Positions 6,394 through 13,273 of a stretch of 31,593 nucleotides of DNA are shown one piece after another. Within the stretch, counting starts at the first letter, position 1. Each line of letters starts with the position of its first letter. The stretch spans positions 1 to 31,593 of IMG/VR virus record IMGVR_UViG_3300023296_000874. One strand, written 5' to 3'. Made by a program: the position numbers and the translations under genes. The notes beneath the pieces were generated by a model. That model ran no database searches and was not told the origin of the DNA. It saw only the letters and a list, made by a program, of their open reading frames with translations. Origin of the DNA: a virus.

Positions 6394-6984
6394 TCAGTAG
6401 GCCAAAATCCGCTTGAGATGATCTCGTCTTTTGCCCCAGCGAGTACCGAACTCTTCGATACTGTCCGGTGCGGGGTCTGTCATCAGCTCGAGCCAGTGGT
6501 CCTCAACCCCCGCCCCGAAGTTTCGGATGTGTCCGTCCTCGATGAGTTGTCGTGCGAACAGTAGGGTCCGAAGGCTGTGCCACACCTTCTTCCGGGCCTT
6601 GTCTGGGTCCGCTTGTATCAGCTTGACACCCTTGGCGAAGTCAGCATCGCTTGACGCCACGACACGGGCCTTGAGCTTGTCGCCGTTCAGGGTCCATGCC
6701 CACGCCCGCGTACATACCATCCGGTGCGACTCGGGTGCCCAGAGCGCCTCCAGTGCGTAGAGACTCTGCTCGTTGAGGGCAAGCTGGTATTCCAACGGGT
6801 TGTAGAGCGTGACGTTGTAGTCCCTGCCGAACAGAAGGTTCTTGATGACCGGCTCTTCGACCACCGCCACGAAGTCCGTGTCACTCCCTTGCGTGGAGCA
6901 GCCGTACACCTGTGAGCCAACCCGCGCCGCAAAGACGATGGTCTTCCCAAAGAGGATCCGCTGTAGGTCAGTCGTCGTCAACAT
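6394..6984 (-). CDS. Nucleotidyltransferase-fold protein
   Basis: This encodes 196 residues. Near the N-terminus, VGSQVYG (22-28) followed by GSDTDF (33-38) is the GS...D-x-D core of the DNA polymerase beta superfamily, most like the phage and bacterial predicted nucleotidyltransferases linked to RNA repair. The C-terminal part is helical (KKVWHSLRTLLFARQLIEDG). The substrate could be tRNA ends, another RNA or a small molecule. Its last 17 bases are coded within the overlap at 6968 and its own 3' end is followed 41 bases later by the phosphatase start. Confidence 0.75.
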   Translation of the reverse strand: MLTTTDLQRILFGKTIVFAARVGSQVYGCSTQGSDTDFVAVVEEPVIKNLLFGRDYNVTLYNPLEYQLALNEQSLYALEALWAPESHRMVCTRAWAWTLNGDKLKARVVASSDADFAKGVKLIQADPDKARKKVWHSLRTLLFARQLIEDGHIRNFGAGVEDHWLELMTDPAPDSIEEFGTRWGKRRDHLKRILAY

Positions 6985-7693
6985 CGAACAAAATGTCCCA
7001 GATGGTCAGGGGTGGAGGTGGTAGTAGGCTACACGGTGTTCCAGGTCCAAGGCTGATCTCGCCACAAGGGTTTCCACCGGGTCCACTCACGTAGCTGACT
7101 CTCGGAGGTCCGCCAAGGACGCCCCAGTTGTTTGTCCTCTGCCGCTCCCTCAGCCTTTGGACAAAGGATGCGCGCTCGTTCTGGTCGGCTGCCTCCTCTG
7201 CCCGTGCCTCCTGCGTGATCCTCATCTCTTCGAAGCGCTCGCTGAGGCTTACTTGGTGCGCGGGCATGTCACGGTTCATGAGTGGCTGGATGTTCAGAGC
7301 CTCTCGTATCCCCTCAAGGGTCAGGGGTTCGTGCTCTTCATTCGACACCGTGTTGTTCCAGGGGGAGTCCTCCCCCGAAGGGGTGACGGTGTTTTCCCAC
7401 GAGCTCCCCACATCTACGTCGACGTTGATGAAGGCCTCCGCATACCTCTCCATCTCGTCGTGTAGGGCCGCGAAGTTTGCTTGCACGTCGATGGTCGCTT
7501 CAACCAGCGCCTCCATCCTATTGCGGATCAGTGCCGCGACCTCCTCATCCGCTGAGCGAGGGCTGAGATCAACCCAGTAGGCTATCTCGTCATGGACGGT
7601 GGAGGCGATTGGGGTGATCTCAACGGTAGCTGGGTCGTAGAACCCATTGAGTCCGTAGCCGTCGTCTACGTCGTCATCACCCGGCATCGTCAT
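6968..7693 (-). CDS. Acidic hypothetical protein
   Basis: This encodes 241 residues starting at the ATG at 7693 (an in-frame ATG at 7687 is an alternative); 17 bases overlap each neighbour. The protein is acidic at both ends (PGDDDVDDG and FDVDDD), with a helical middle. Around residues 98-118 the hexapeptide SWENTV recurs as PWNNTV, coded around two competing GC hairpins (7361-7383). The end, TIWDILFDVDDD, weakly recalls the C-terminal motif of other proteins here. A Pro- and Gly-rich stretch precedes it. No family is recognised. Confidence 0.7.
   Translation of the reverse strand: MTMPGDDDVDDGYGLNGFYDPATVEITPIASTVHDEIAYWVDLSPRSADEEVAALIRNRMEALVEATIDVQANFAALHDEMERYAEAFINVDVDVGSSWENTVTPSGEDSPWNNTVSNEEHEPLTLEGIREALNIQPLMNRDMPAHQVSLSERFEEMRITQEARAEEAADQNERASFVQRLRERQRTNNWGVLGGPPRVSYVSGPGGNPCGEISLGPGTPCSLLPPPPLTIWDILFDVDDD
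7361..7383 (-). repeat. Two mutually exclusive GC hairpins inside a coding region, one with a UUCG loop
   Basis: On the minus strand CCCC (7383-7380) and GGGG (7375-7372) pair around TTCG, a C(UUCG)G tetraloop. Alternatively GGGGGA (7376-7371) pairs with TCCCCC (7366-7361) around a 4-base loop. The two share bases 7372-7376, so only one can form at a time. The segment lies between the SWENTV and PWNNTV repeats of the 6968 gene. Confidence 0.5.
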
Positions 7694-8435
7694 TCATCAG
7701 CATTCCCAGGCGCGAGCCGGGCAGTGGGTCGGCGTCGGGGTTCATCACCCGGTGAGCGTAGTTCTCCTTCATGCGGCGGATGGATGCTGCTGAGCACTCG
7801 TCCGGGTGGCGTCCGGCGAGCAGCTCACCTTCCATGTTGAACACCTCGGTGTTCCAGGCTTCGAGCTCTGCCTGGCTACGGGTCTCGTGTCCACGGTACT
7901 CAGCGGGGACGTAGTCGAGGGCGAGGAAGAGGCGGTTGCGGGTCTTCACGATGGCCTTGTGGAACTCAGCGAAGCGCATGAGGAAGCGGAAGAGCATGAT
8001 GTTGCCGATGCCCCAAGCAACCACCATCGCCACAACCCAGCCGTAGCTCTCAGGCTGGGCGGTCGTCATCAGGTAGGCTTCCGCAACAATGACGCCGATG
8101 TCGATCACCTTCTTGACGTAGTAGCCCACGGTGTAGAGCTCGTAGCGGCTACGCCATTGGATGATGTTCTCGTCGTACACCATGTTGATGCGCCACGGAC
8201 GTCCACGTTCGGCGAGGAGCGGAAGGATCCACTCCTTCACCATGCTGTTCTTGACTCCGTCGTTGAGGTATCGCTCGGCGGCGTCCCACTGCTCCCGGTC
8301 GAACAGGCTACCCAGATCGTTGGACACCTTCGTTGGATCGATCTTGGTGATGGCGAGGATGAGTGCCAAACACGCGATGATCAATACGTGCATGACCACG
8401 TAGAACTTAGCGACGGTGATGAAGGTGATGACCAC
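7677..8435 (-). CDS. Three-helix membrane protein with C-terminal SRLGMLMNDD motif
   Basis: This encodes 252 residues from a GTG at 8435 with GGAGA eight bases upstream. A hydrophobic segment covers about residues 2-30, and two more lie near 102-122 and 129-150, with a soluble domain between and a charged C-terminal tail of about 100 residues. The protein ends GSRLGMLMNDDAG, a close match to the tails of the 1665 and 1907 genes. No enzyme motif is visible. It would sit in the host inner membrane; superinfection exclusion or lysis control are guesses only. Confidence 0.8.
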   Translation of the reverse strand: MVITFITVAKFYVVMHVLIIACLALILAITKIDPTKVSNDLGSLFDREQWDAAERYLNDGVKNSMVKEWILPLLAERGRPWRINMVYDENIIQWRSRYELYTVGYYVKKVIDIGVIVAEAYLMTTAQPESYGWVVAMVVAWGIGNIMLFRFLMRFAEFHKAIVKTRNRLFLALDYVPAEYRGHETRSQAELEAWNTEVFNMEGELLAGRHPDECSAASIRRMKENYAHRVMNPDADPLPGSRLGMLMNDDAG

Positions 8436-8528
8436 GATGTACTTCTCCGATTGAGGGCTTGATTACTGGAACACGATGATGAGCCCATTCATGCAGAGGC
8501 TTCGACACTTCAGAATCCTTTTATAGTT

Positions 8529-8562
8529 CTTGATGGTGCCTATCGTGGCGAGCCCAATCAAG
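8529..8562 (+). promoter_or_regulatory. Hairpin beside the ribosome-binding site of the 8571 gene, with upstream -10-like box
   Basis: CTTGAT (8529-8534) pairs with ATCAAG (8557-8562), which runs into the AAGGAGA Shine-Dalgarno sequence, and an inner GCC/GGC pair can extend the fold. TATAGT at 8522-8527 resembles a -10 box, but no matching -35 is visible. If transcription started from that box the 5' arm would be only partly present, so the two interpretations compete. Confidence 0.3.
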
Positions 8563-8570
8563 GAGAAGGC

Positions 8571-8885
8571 ATGGCTGAAGACAAGACATCGACAGGGGTA
8601 GTGATTCCCAAGTGGCTCTTCGGCATTGTGACCTCCGTGGGTACGGTTGTGTTCCTCGCCCTTGGAGGCTGGGTAGTAAATACCTGGGACAACCCCGCCA
8701 AGATTGAGAGCCTCGAAGCCCGTATCGTTGTGCTGGAGTCTGACCGGACGGAGGCAAAGCTCGAGCGCCAGGCCTCGTTGGGCAAGCTGAACACCACCAT
8801 CGCCCTCATGCAGAGTGACGTGAACAGGCTGGCTGAATCCAACGCCGAGCTCCGTCCGCTCATCTTGGAGGCGATTGCACGATGA
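8571..8885 (+). CDS. Membrane-anchored coiled-coil protein
   Basis: This encodes 104 residues with a strong AAGGAGA site. A single transmembrane segment (about 12-35, WLFGIVTSVGTVVFLALGG) is followed by a predicted coiled coil (about 44-98, with heptad Leu/Ile/Val). The topology is probably N-in with the coil in the periplasm. It overlaps the start of an exported protein gene (ATGA), and such an inner-membrane coil plus exported partner resembles Rz-type spanin pairs. The endolysin gene is about 5 kb away and no lipobox is present in the partner, so that is a weak suggestion. A holin accessory role is equally possible. Confidence 0.75.
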   Translation: MAEDKTSTGVVIPKWLFGIVTSVGTVVFLALGGWVVNTWDNPAKIESLEARIVVLESDRTEAKLERQASLGKLNTTIALMQSDVNRLAESNAELRPLILEAIAR

Positions 8886-9289
8886 GAAACGTACTACCGC
8901 TTGCTCTGTTGGCCCTCATGCTGACCTCCTCAAGCGTGAGAGCACAGGAGGAAACCCCTCCCGCATACGCCGAGCAACGTGAGCAGGTTGAGGCGGTCGC
9001 AGAACAGACCAAGGTGGTCGCAGAACAGACCAGCGCTCTCATCTGCTACCTGAAGGACAAGCGTGCCATCGACCTGAAGGAATGCGACATCCCTGACGGA
9101 TGGGTCCAGCCCGTGCTCGACGTCTACGACGTTGAGGGAGCTACCTGCTCACAGATCCCTGCCCGCAAGGCTTCAGAGCTGATTGCCCGTGCTGCCATCG
9201 AGGCTGACATCGTAGCGGTTCAGGCAGCCTGGACCGTAGAAGAGATCTGGAACAATAAGGGTGGACCGCCGCCCGTACTGCCCGAATAG
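8882..9289 (+). CDS. Exported protein with signal peptide and heptad repeats
   Basis: This encodes 135 residues. Residues 1-21 form a classic Sec signal peptide (MRNVLPLALLALMLTSSSVRA) with cleavage likely after VRA. The mature part starts with a repeat of seven-residue units (VEAVAEQTKVVAEQTS) encoded by a 17-base direct repeat, consistent with a short coiled coil. Three Cys residues in the mature region could form a disulphide. There is no lipobox. It overlaps the upstream membrane coiled-coil gene by 4 bases, so the two products may interact across the inner membrane face. The family is unknown. Confidence 0.78.
   Translation: MRNVLPLALLALMLTSSSVRAQEETPPAYAEQREQVEAVAEQTKVVAEQTSALICYLKDKRAIDLKECDIPDGWVQPVLDVYDVEGATCSQIPARKASELIARAAIEADIVAVQAAWTVEEIWNNKGGPPPVLPE
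8995..9032 (+). repeat. 17-bp tandem-type direct repeat in coding sequence
   Basis: GGTCGCAGAACAGACCA occurs at 8995-9011 and again at 9016-9032, a period of 21 bases that equals one seven-residue unit (VAEQT). It lies just after the signal peptide coding part of the 8882 gene. The identical DNA suggests a recent slip-type duplication that lengthens a coiled coil by one heptad. Confidence 0.8.
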
Positions 9290-9299
9290 GAAGGACATC

Positions 9300-10091
9300 A
9301 TGATCTCAAAGGACATCCAGAAGCTCGCTCGCAACGTGACGGGTGGTGGAAGTGGAATCGACGGCTACGTGCCCATCAGCCGTGCCACATCGGCTGAGAA
9401 AGCTCATCGTCTACTGGTAGATGATGACCCCAACCGAGGGAGCTACTCGGGCGGGTGGTCCACGGTGAGCTACTACGGCAGGACTCACCGTGAGCCCATG
9501 ACGCTGGACGCTGCCCGAGACTTCTCCGAGCAGCGAATGGATCGGATGGACAAGGGGGACGCCGAGGGCATCAAGATCATCGAATCCTCGGTGGTAGATG
9601 AGCGCTCAGAGGTTGTCAAGGTGAAGGCTGGGAACGCGGGTGATGCCCGTATGCTGGGCGTTGCCAAGGTGAAAAAGAGCCTTCGCGCCCGCAAGAACGT
9701 GGTAGACACTCTCCACGCGGCTCATAGAGCTACGAAGCTTCGGGACGGCGGACGTACTCCCATGGTGGCAGCGGATTGGGGCAAGAGCGGATGGATTGTC
9801 CTGCACACCACTCACGGCTTCCGGTCCAACACCATCTCCGGACAGTTCCTCGCAGGCGGTGCTGTTTTGTCCAAGGCGAAAGCCAAGCAAGCAATTCAGG
9901 AGCACTACGAGACGGACCACTACGCAGGAAAGACCCAGTACCTGATGGTTGACGTGTATCCCGGTGCCGTACTCACGCCTTCAGGCACAGCATCCGCACT
10001 ACCCACCTGGGAAGTGACGGTGTACATCAAGCGAGTGAAGACGGGCACCAAGCCAATCGGCTGGTACATCTTCGGCATCGCTTCAACATAG
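9300..10091 (+). CDS. Hypothetical protein
   Basis: I start at the ATG at 9300, which has GGAAGG upstream; the longer frame to 9261 would run into the preceding gene. The 263 residues contain a Gly-rich N-terminal segment, a lysine-rich middle (VKVKAGN, VAKVKKSLRARKN) and a C-terminal half rich in beta-type sequence (GWIVLHTTHGF, WEVTVYIKRV). It is soluble. No domain is recognised. It lies 10 bases after the exported-protein stop and 10 bases before the next gene, so probably in the same transcript. Confidence 0.75.
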   Translation: MISKDIQKLARNVTGGGSGIDGYVPISRATSAEKAHRLLVDDDPNRGSYSGGWSTVSYYGRTHREPMTLDAARDFSEQRMDRMDKGDAEGIKIIESSVVDERSEVVKVKAGNAGDARMLGVAKVKKSLRARKNVVDTLHAAHRATKLRDGGRTPMVAADWGKSGWIVLHTTHGFRSNTISGQFLAGGAVLSKAKAKQAIQEHYETDHYAGKTQYLMVDVYPGAVLTPSGTASALPTWEVTVYIKRVKTGTKPIGWYIFGIAST

Positions 10092-10101
10092 GAAGACACA
10101 C

Positions 10102-10395
10102 ATGCCAATCAAGTACATTGATATCGCTGAGTTCACCCGGCTGGGCTACCTACAAGAGCTGAACCGTCAGTTCCTACATCCCCTGGGCATGGCCCTCGAG
10201 GTTGTGGTTGAGGATGACGGCACTGAGCGCCTGGGTGGTGTTTGGGACTACAGAGACGACCCGGACGGAATGGCCTACGGTGAAGTAGATTCCGGCAAGG
10301 TCGCAATGGTGGAAGCCATCCTCCGCGAGAAGCTCCCGAAGCGGATGGCCCGGATGGGCTTCGTAGTGCAGCCGCCAAGCGCCGTAGTCGATTAG
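10102..10395 (+). CDS. Conserved phage protein (GYLQELNRQFLHPLG family)
   Basis: This encodes 97 residues. The pattern EFTRLGYLQELNRQFLHPLG, then ALEVVVEDDGTERLGGVWDY and DDPDGMAYGEVD, is one I associate with a small protein found repeatedly in phages of high-GC bacteria, with unknown function. It is soluble and mixed alpha/beta. AGGAAGA precedes the ATG. The gene ends in a 4-base convergent overlap with the 10392 gene, leaving no space for a terminator. Confidence 0.8.
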   Translation: MPIKYIDIAEFTRLGYLQELNRQFLHPLGMALEVVVEDDGTERLGGVWDYRDDPDGMAYGEVDSGKVAMVEAILREKLPKRMARMGFVVQPPSAVVD

Positions 10396-10646
10396 GCCGA
10401 AGGCACCTCAGTCACTACAACACCGTCGGGGTCAATGGCCTCAACGACGGGTAGGTCGATCTCCACGAAGCGGATGCTCTGGATGGTGTCTTGGTACTTC
10501 TCCAAGCCAGCCGCAGCGATGACGGCCTTGCGCATGTGCTGTCCTTGGGTGTCGATGTCGGCCCCGTCCCAGCCCACAATGGCAAGGCGGATGTCATCGC
10601 CGTCGAGGTACTGAAGCACGCAGGTCAGAACGGTTACGGGTGCCAT
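10392..10646 (-). CDS. Hypothetical small protein
   Basis: I start at the ATG at 10646, which has GGAG six bases upstream; a TTG at 10658 is the next in-frame option. The 84 residues alternate beta-like segments (VTVLTCVLQYL, DDIRLAIVGW) with one helix (MRKAVIAAAGLEKY). It could be a small alpha/beta sandwich, but no family is recognised. It follows the 10667 gene by 20 bases, so it is probably the last gene of that minus-strand transcript. Confidence 0.7.
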   Translation of the reverse strand: MAPVTVLTCVLQYLDGDDIRLAIVGWDGADIDTQGQHMRKAVIAAAGLEKYQDTIQSIRFVEIDLPVVEAIDPDGVVVTEVPSA

Positions 10647-10666
10647 GGGAATCTCCAACTCGTCGA

Positions 10667-11164
10667 TTAGATCGTGAGGCCCTTGAGGCCCAAGGAGCGA
10701 GCAAAGCGGTTGAGGTCGCGCATGTCGCGGCGAAACGCACGCTCTTCCTTGTCACCGCGCCACACCGCTTCAGCGTGTGCCGGATCCCGCTTCACAAGCA
10801 GGCAACCCTTGGGGTGGAGGCGTACAGCCTCCGTGGGGCTCTTGGTGTCCGAGAGGCACCACATGGCGGCGAGGATCAGGATGTCCTCTTCGGCGGCGAG
10901 CTTCTCTGCGGCTTCCAACTCGCGGCGAGCCTGAGCAGAGGCAAGCTGGCGAGCTTCGATGTCGGCCATGGCGTTGAGCACACGCACCTGATCCTCACTG
11001 AGGTCAGCAGCGTCAACTTCATCGTCCATCTCTTCCCAGGCTTGCCCGTTGGGTACGGTGCGTCCAGTGGGAAGAATGAGTGCGCCGTCATCCAAGCTAA
11101 CAGCCATGAGGCCGCGCCGGTTGCGGTAGCCAATGATGCTGTCGATGTCTGCTGTAAGGGTCAT
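10667..11164 (-). CDS. Hypothetical protein with coiled-coil centre
   Basis: The ATG at 11164 has GGAGAGG three bases upstream and gives 165 residues; an in-frame TTG at 11185 is unlikely. The N-terminal 50 residues look like beta strands (GLMAVSLDDGALILPTG). Residues 55-95 are a charged helix with coiled-coil character (EARQLASAQARRELEAAEKL). The C-terminus is basic (DMRDLNRFARSLGLKGLTI). No known domain is recognised. A 6-bp hairpin lies just upstream of its ribosome-binding site. Confidence 0.72.
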   Translation of the reverse strand: MTLTADIDSIIGYRNRRGLMAVSLDDGALILPTGRTVPNGQAWEEMDDEVDAADLSEDQVRVLNAMADIEARQLASAQARRELEAAEKLAAEEDILILAAMWCLSDTKSPTEAVRLHPKGCLLVKRDPAHAEAVWRGDKEERAFRRDMRDLNRFARSLGLKGLTI

Positions 11165-11180
11165 GTTCCTCTCCGTGCTA

Positions 11181-11198
11181 CTCAACCAACGAGTTGAG
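11181..11198 (-). promoter_or_regulatory. Hairpin upstream of the 10667 gene
   Basis: CTCAAC and GTTGAG (11181-11186 and 11193-11198) form a 6-bp stem with a 6-base loop directly upstream of the GGAGAGG site. A CTCTC stretch beyond it could also pair with the GAGAG of the Shine-Dalgarno sequence. The element may stabilise the 5' end of the transcript or tune translation. Confidence 0.3.
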
Positions 11199-11229
11199 GG
11201 CAGAGAGAGTCAGAGCCTTTTGCAGAAAA

Positions 11230-11613
11230 TCAGTTGGACGTCGTTGCACTCACCGGGTCGGGTGCGGTCGCCGGGTGTACCGAACGGATCATGTCCGGGT
11301 AGAAGTCGTGCGTGGAGCCAGCCGGGTGCAGCTTCTTGGTGCCACGGTCCTCGAGCAGTTCCACCTTGACGCGCTTCTTGTTCACGGTGAGCACTCGGAC
11401 ACGGGTCTTCTGCCCGTGAGAGGTACCGATCATCAGCTCGTCGCCGGAGTTGATCTCAGCGAGGTTCACCGTGGGAGTTGCCTCCGCGCCGATGATGCCG
11501 GGGTGTCCCAAGGCGCGTAGCTTGCGGTCTGCCTTCTTGCAGATCTTCGCGAGCATGTCTTGGTCTTCGATGCCGCCGACGGCATACAGGATGCCTTCCA
11601 GAACCTTGTCCAT
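11230..11613 (-). CDS. Hypothetical protein with SH3-like C-terminal half
   Basis: I choose the ATG at 11613, eight bases after AAGGA; the ATG at 11622 sits directly on that site. The product is 127 residues. The first 40 residues are helical. Residues 57-100 (GDELMIGT, KTRVRVLTVNKKRVKVELLED) have the strand pattern of a small SH3-like or KOW-like barrel, which often binds nucleic acid, but this is only a pattern impression. The gene is preceded by a structured leader at 11638-11709, so it may be regulated at the RNA level. Confidence 0.72.
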   Translation of the reverse strand: MDKVLEGILYAVGGIEDQDMLAKICKKADRKLRALGHPGIIGAEATPTVNLAEINSGDELMIGTSHGQKTRVRVLTVNKKRVKVELLEDRGTKKLHPAGSTHDFYPDMIRSVHPATAPDPVSATTSN

Positions 11614-11637
11614 TGTCTTCATCCTTTTCGGGGGGTT

Positions 11638-11709
11638 GAGGCATTGTGCCTCTGGTCATGTCCATCAACACTCACATGATGGCTGGAGTGTGAGTTCGAG
11701 TCTCTCGAA
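11638..11709 (-). promoter_or_regulatory. Structured leader with overlapping hairpins
   Basis: Read on the minus strand this gap contains four inverted repeats in series. TTCGAG/CTCGAA spans 11695-11709 with a 3-base loop. ACTCACA/TGTGAGT spans 11670-11695. CCATCA/TGATGG spans 11662-11682. GAGGCA/TGCCTC spans 11638-11652 with a 3-base loop, just before the ribosome-binding site of the 11230 gene. The second and third interlock and the first and second share a base, so alternative folds compete, as in attenuators or riboswitches. A pseudoknot of the middle two would be sterically tight (2-base loop). Confidence 0.45.
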
Positions 11710-11711
11710 AC

Positions 11712-13259
11712 CTACGGAAGTCTGAGAATGTTGATGCCGTCGTCCGTGTGGCGCACCACCTCGTACCCGTGGCTGATGTAGTAGTCCTTCACCTTGCACA
11801 GGTCATGGGCAGCCACCGTGAGTCGCCTTGCAACAAAGGTCTCGGCTACGTGCTTGCCCACACCCATCCCACGGTAACCAGGTAGCAGGTACGCGGAGTT
11901 CCAGTCCTCATACTGAGCCACGAGCCCGGCGATTCTGCCCCATGCGATCACGGGCGTCAGCTTGCTCTCGGCAAGGATCTCTTCCTGTCCTACGTCACGG
12001 ATGTGCTGAGCCCATTCGAGCTTCACGTCTTCCCATTCCGAGCGCATGAACGCTACGTCACCATCACCGAACCCGATGAGCGTGCCGTGGTTCACAAGGT
12101 CCAGGGTCCAGCTCTGGGAGAGGCGGTACGGTCCGAGGCAGTGCAAGATCTCCTGCGCCTCTTGCACCGTTCCGCACGGGTACGGGTAGACGGTCTTGGT
12201 GTGCGGTACGACGTAGCCACCGTGGAAGTGCAGCAGCGCCTTGAGTCCCTTCATGTCGTGATAAAGGCGCGCGTGTACCGAGCAGTCGATGGAAGGCTTG
12301 ACAGTGCCATGAGCGCGCGTCAAACGATCAGAGATGTCAGCACTCGCAAAGATGAACTCGTCCGGCTTCACGTCACCCTTCTGCACACCGCGCGGGGTAG
12401 CCCAGAAGTGGGTGGGGATGGAGCTGATGAGCTGGGTCACGTTGCCGTCAGAGCTGTCAAGGAGGTTGGCCTCTTGAGCGAAGGCGAGCAGGGCTTGTGC
12501 CTCCTCCAAGGAGTCCACGAAGGTGTCCTTGGGGTCAACACCAGGGTAGAGCACGTCTTCGTCGTACAGCTCGGTCCTGCTCCACTGCACAGCTTGACGG
12601 TTGATGCAGAGGTCGACAATGGCTGCGGAAACATCCGTCTTGGAGCCTTCAAGCGGTATGGCCCCTCCCTCTGGGGTCACCGCGTAGCACGGATGCAGTC
12701 CCTTGTTCTCGGGGAGGCTGAGCTTGCTCCAATCGTTCGCGATGGTCAGGTTGATGCGACAGCTCTTCACCTGCGCCAGTGCCACGCTGATCAACTCATC
12801 GTCAGTCACGTCGCTCAGGAGCTTCCACCCTACGATGAAGGGACGGTTGGGCACCCACTCCCTCAGGTTGGCGAGGATCTTGGGCGTGCGCTTGAGGACG
12901 AGCGTCTGCTCGTCGTTCTTGGAGCGGATCTTCCCTTCCACGGGGACGGGAGCGTAGTCGCTGATGGCAGCGGGCATCAGGATGAAGTCGAAGTCACCCG
13001 TGTTTGCCAGGTCCTTCACTTGGTCGTAGAGCTCTTGGTACGTGCGGAACGTGTAGATGCCGCTCACGCCTCCGACGGTGTCCCCGTACATGCTCAAGGT
13101 GCGTTCAGCGGCGAGAAGCGTCACGTTGACACCCCTCGCCGCGAACAGATTGGCGACGGTACACCCGAACCGACCCTTGGAGCGGTTGGTGATGACGCGG
13201 ACGTCGTCGATGTCGACTTCCGTGCCTCCGGTCACGACAAGGGCTCTCAGTTCAGGCAT
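11712..13259 (-). CDS. CoaB-like ligase / class II aldolase-like / GNAT three-domain fusion
   Basis: This encodes 515 residues. Residues 1-220 match the DNA/pantothenate flavoprotein (CoaB) family: GGTEVDIDDVRVITNRSKG, then PAAISDYAP, KIRSK and IANDWSKLS, the regions that bind CTP and the acyl chain in phosphopantothenoylcysteine synthetase. Residues 255-400 match class II aldolase/adducin folds: DGNVT, ATPRGVQKGD, PSID, then zinc ligands HFH (344-346) and NHG (His391). The usual catalytic Glu of PSSE is Asp325. Residues 430-515 look like a GNAT acetyltransferase with the acetyl-CoA loop GYRGMGVGKH. No CoaC decarboxylase domain is present. The substrate is unknown. The ATG follows GGAGAGA, 14 bases after the 13274 gene. 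Confidence 0.82.
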   Translation of the reverse strand: MPELRALVVTGGTEVDIDDVRVITNRSKGRFGCTVANLFAARGVNVTLLAAERTLSMYGDTVGGVSGIYTFRTYQELYDQVKDLANTGDFDFILMPAAISDYAPVPVEGKIRSKNDEQTLVLKRTPKILANLREWVPNRPFIVGWKLLSDVTDDELISVALAQVKSCRINLTIANDWSKLSLPENKGLHPCYAVTPEGGAIPLEGSKTDVSAAIVDLCINRQAVQWSRTELYDEDVLYPGVDPKDTFVDSLEEAQALLAFAQEANLLDSSDGNVTQLISSIPTHFWATPRGVQKGDVKPDEFIFASADISDRLTRAHGTVKPSIDCSVHARLYHDMKGLKALLHFHGGYVVPHTKTVYPYPCGTVQEAQEILHCLGPYRLSQSWTLDLVNHGTLIGFGDGDVAFMRSEWEDVKLEWAQHIRDVGQEEILAESKLTPVIAWGRIAGLVAQYEDWNSAYLLPGYRGMGVGKHVAETFVARRLTVAAHDLCKVKDYYISHGYEVVRHTDDGINILRLP

Positions 13260-13273
13260 GTCTCTCTCCGTGG

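Noticed and set aside
11662-11695. H-type pseudoknot in the 11614-11711 leader
   Set aside because: The arms interlock in the right order, but only 2 bases are left to cross a 7-bp stem, so a full pseudoknot is unlikely; competing hairpins are kept instead.
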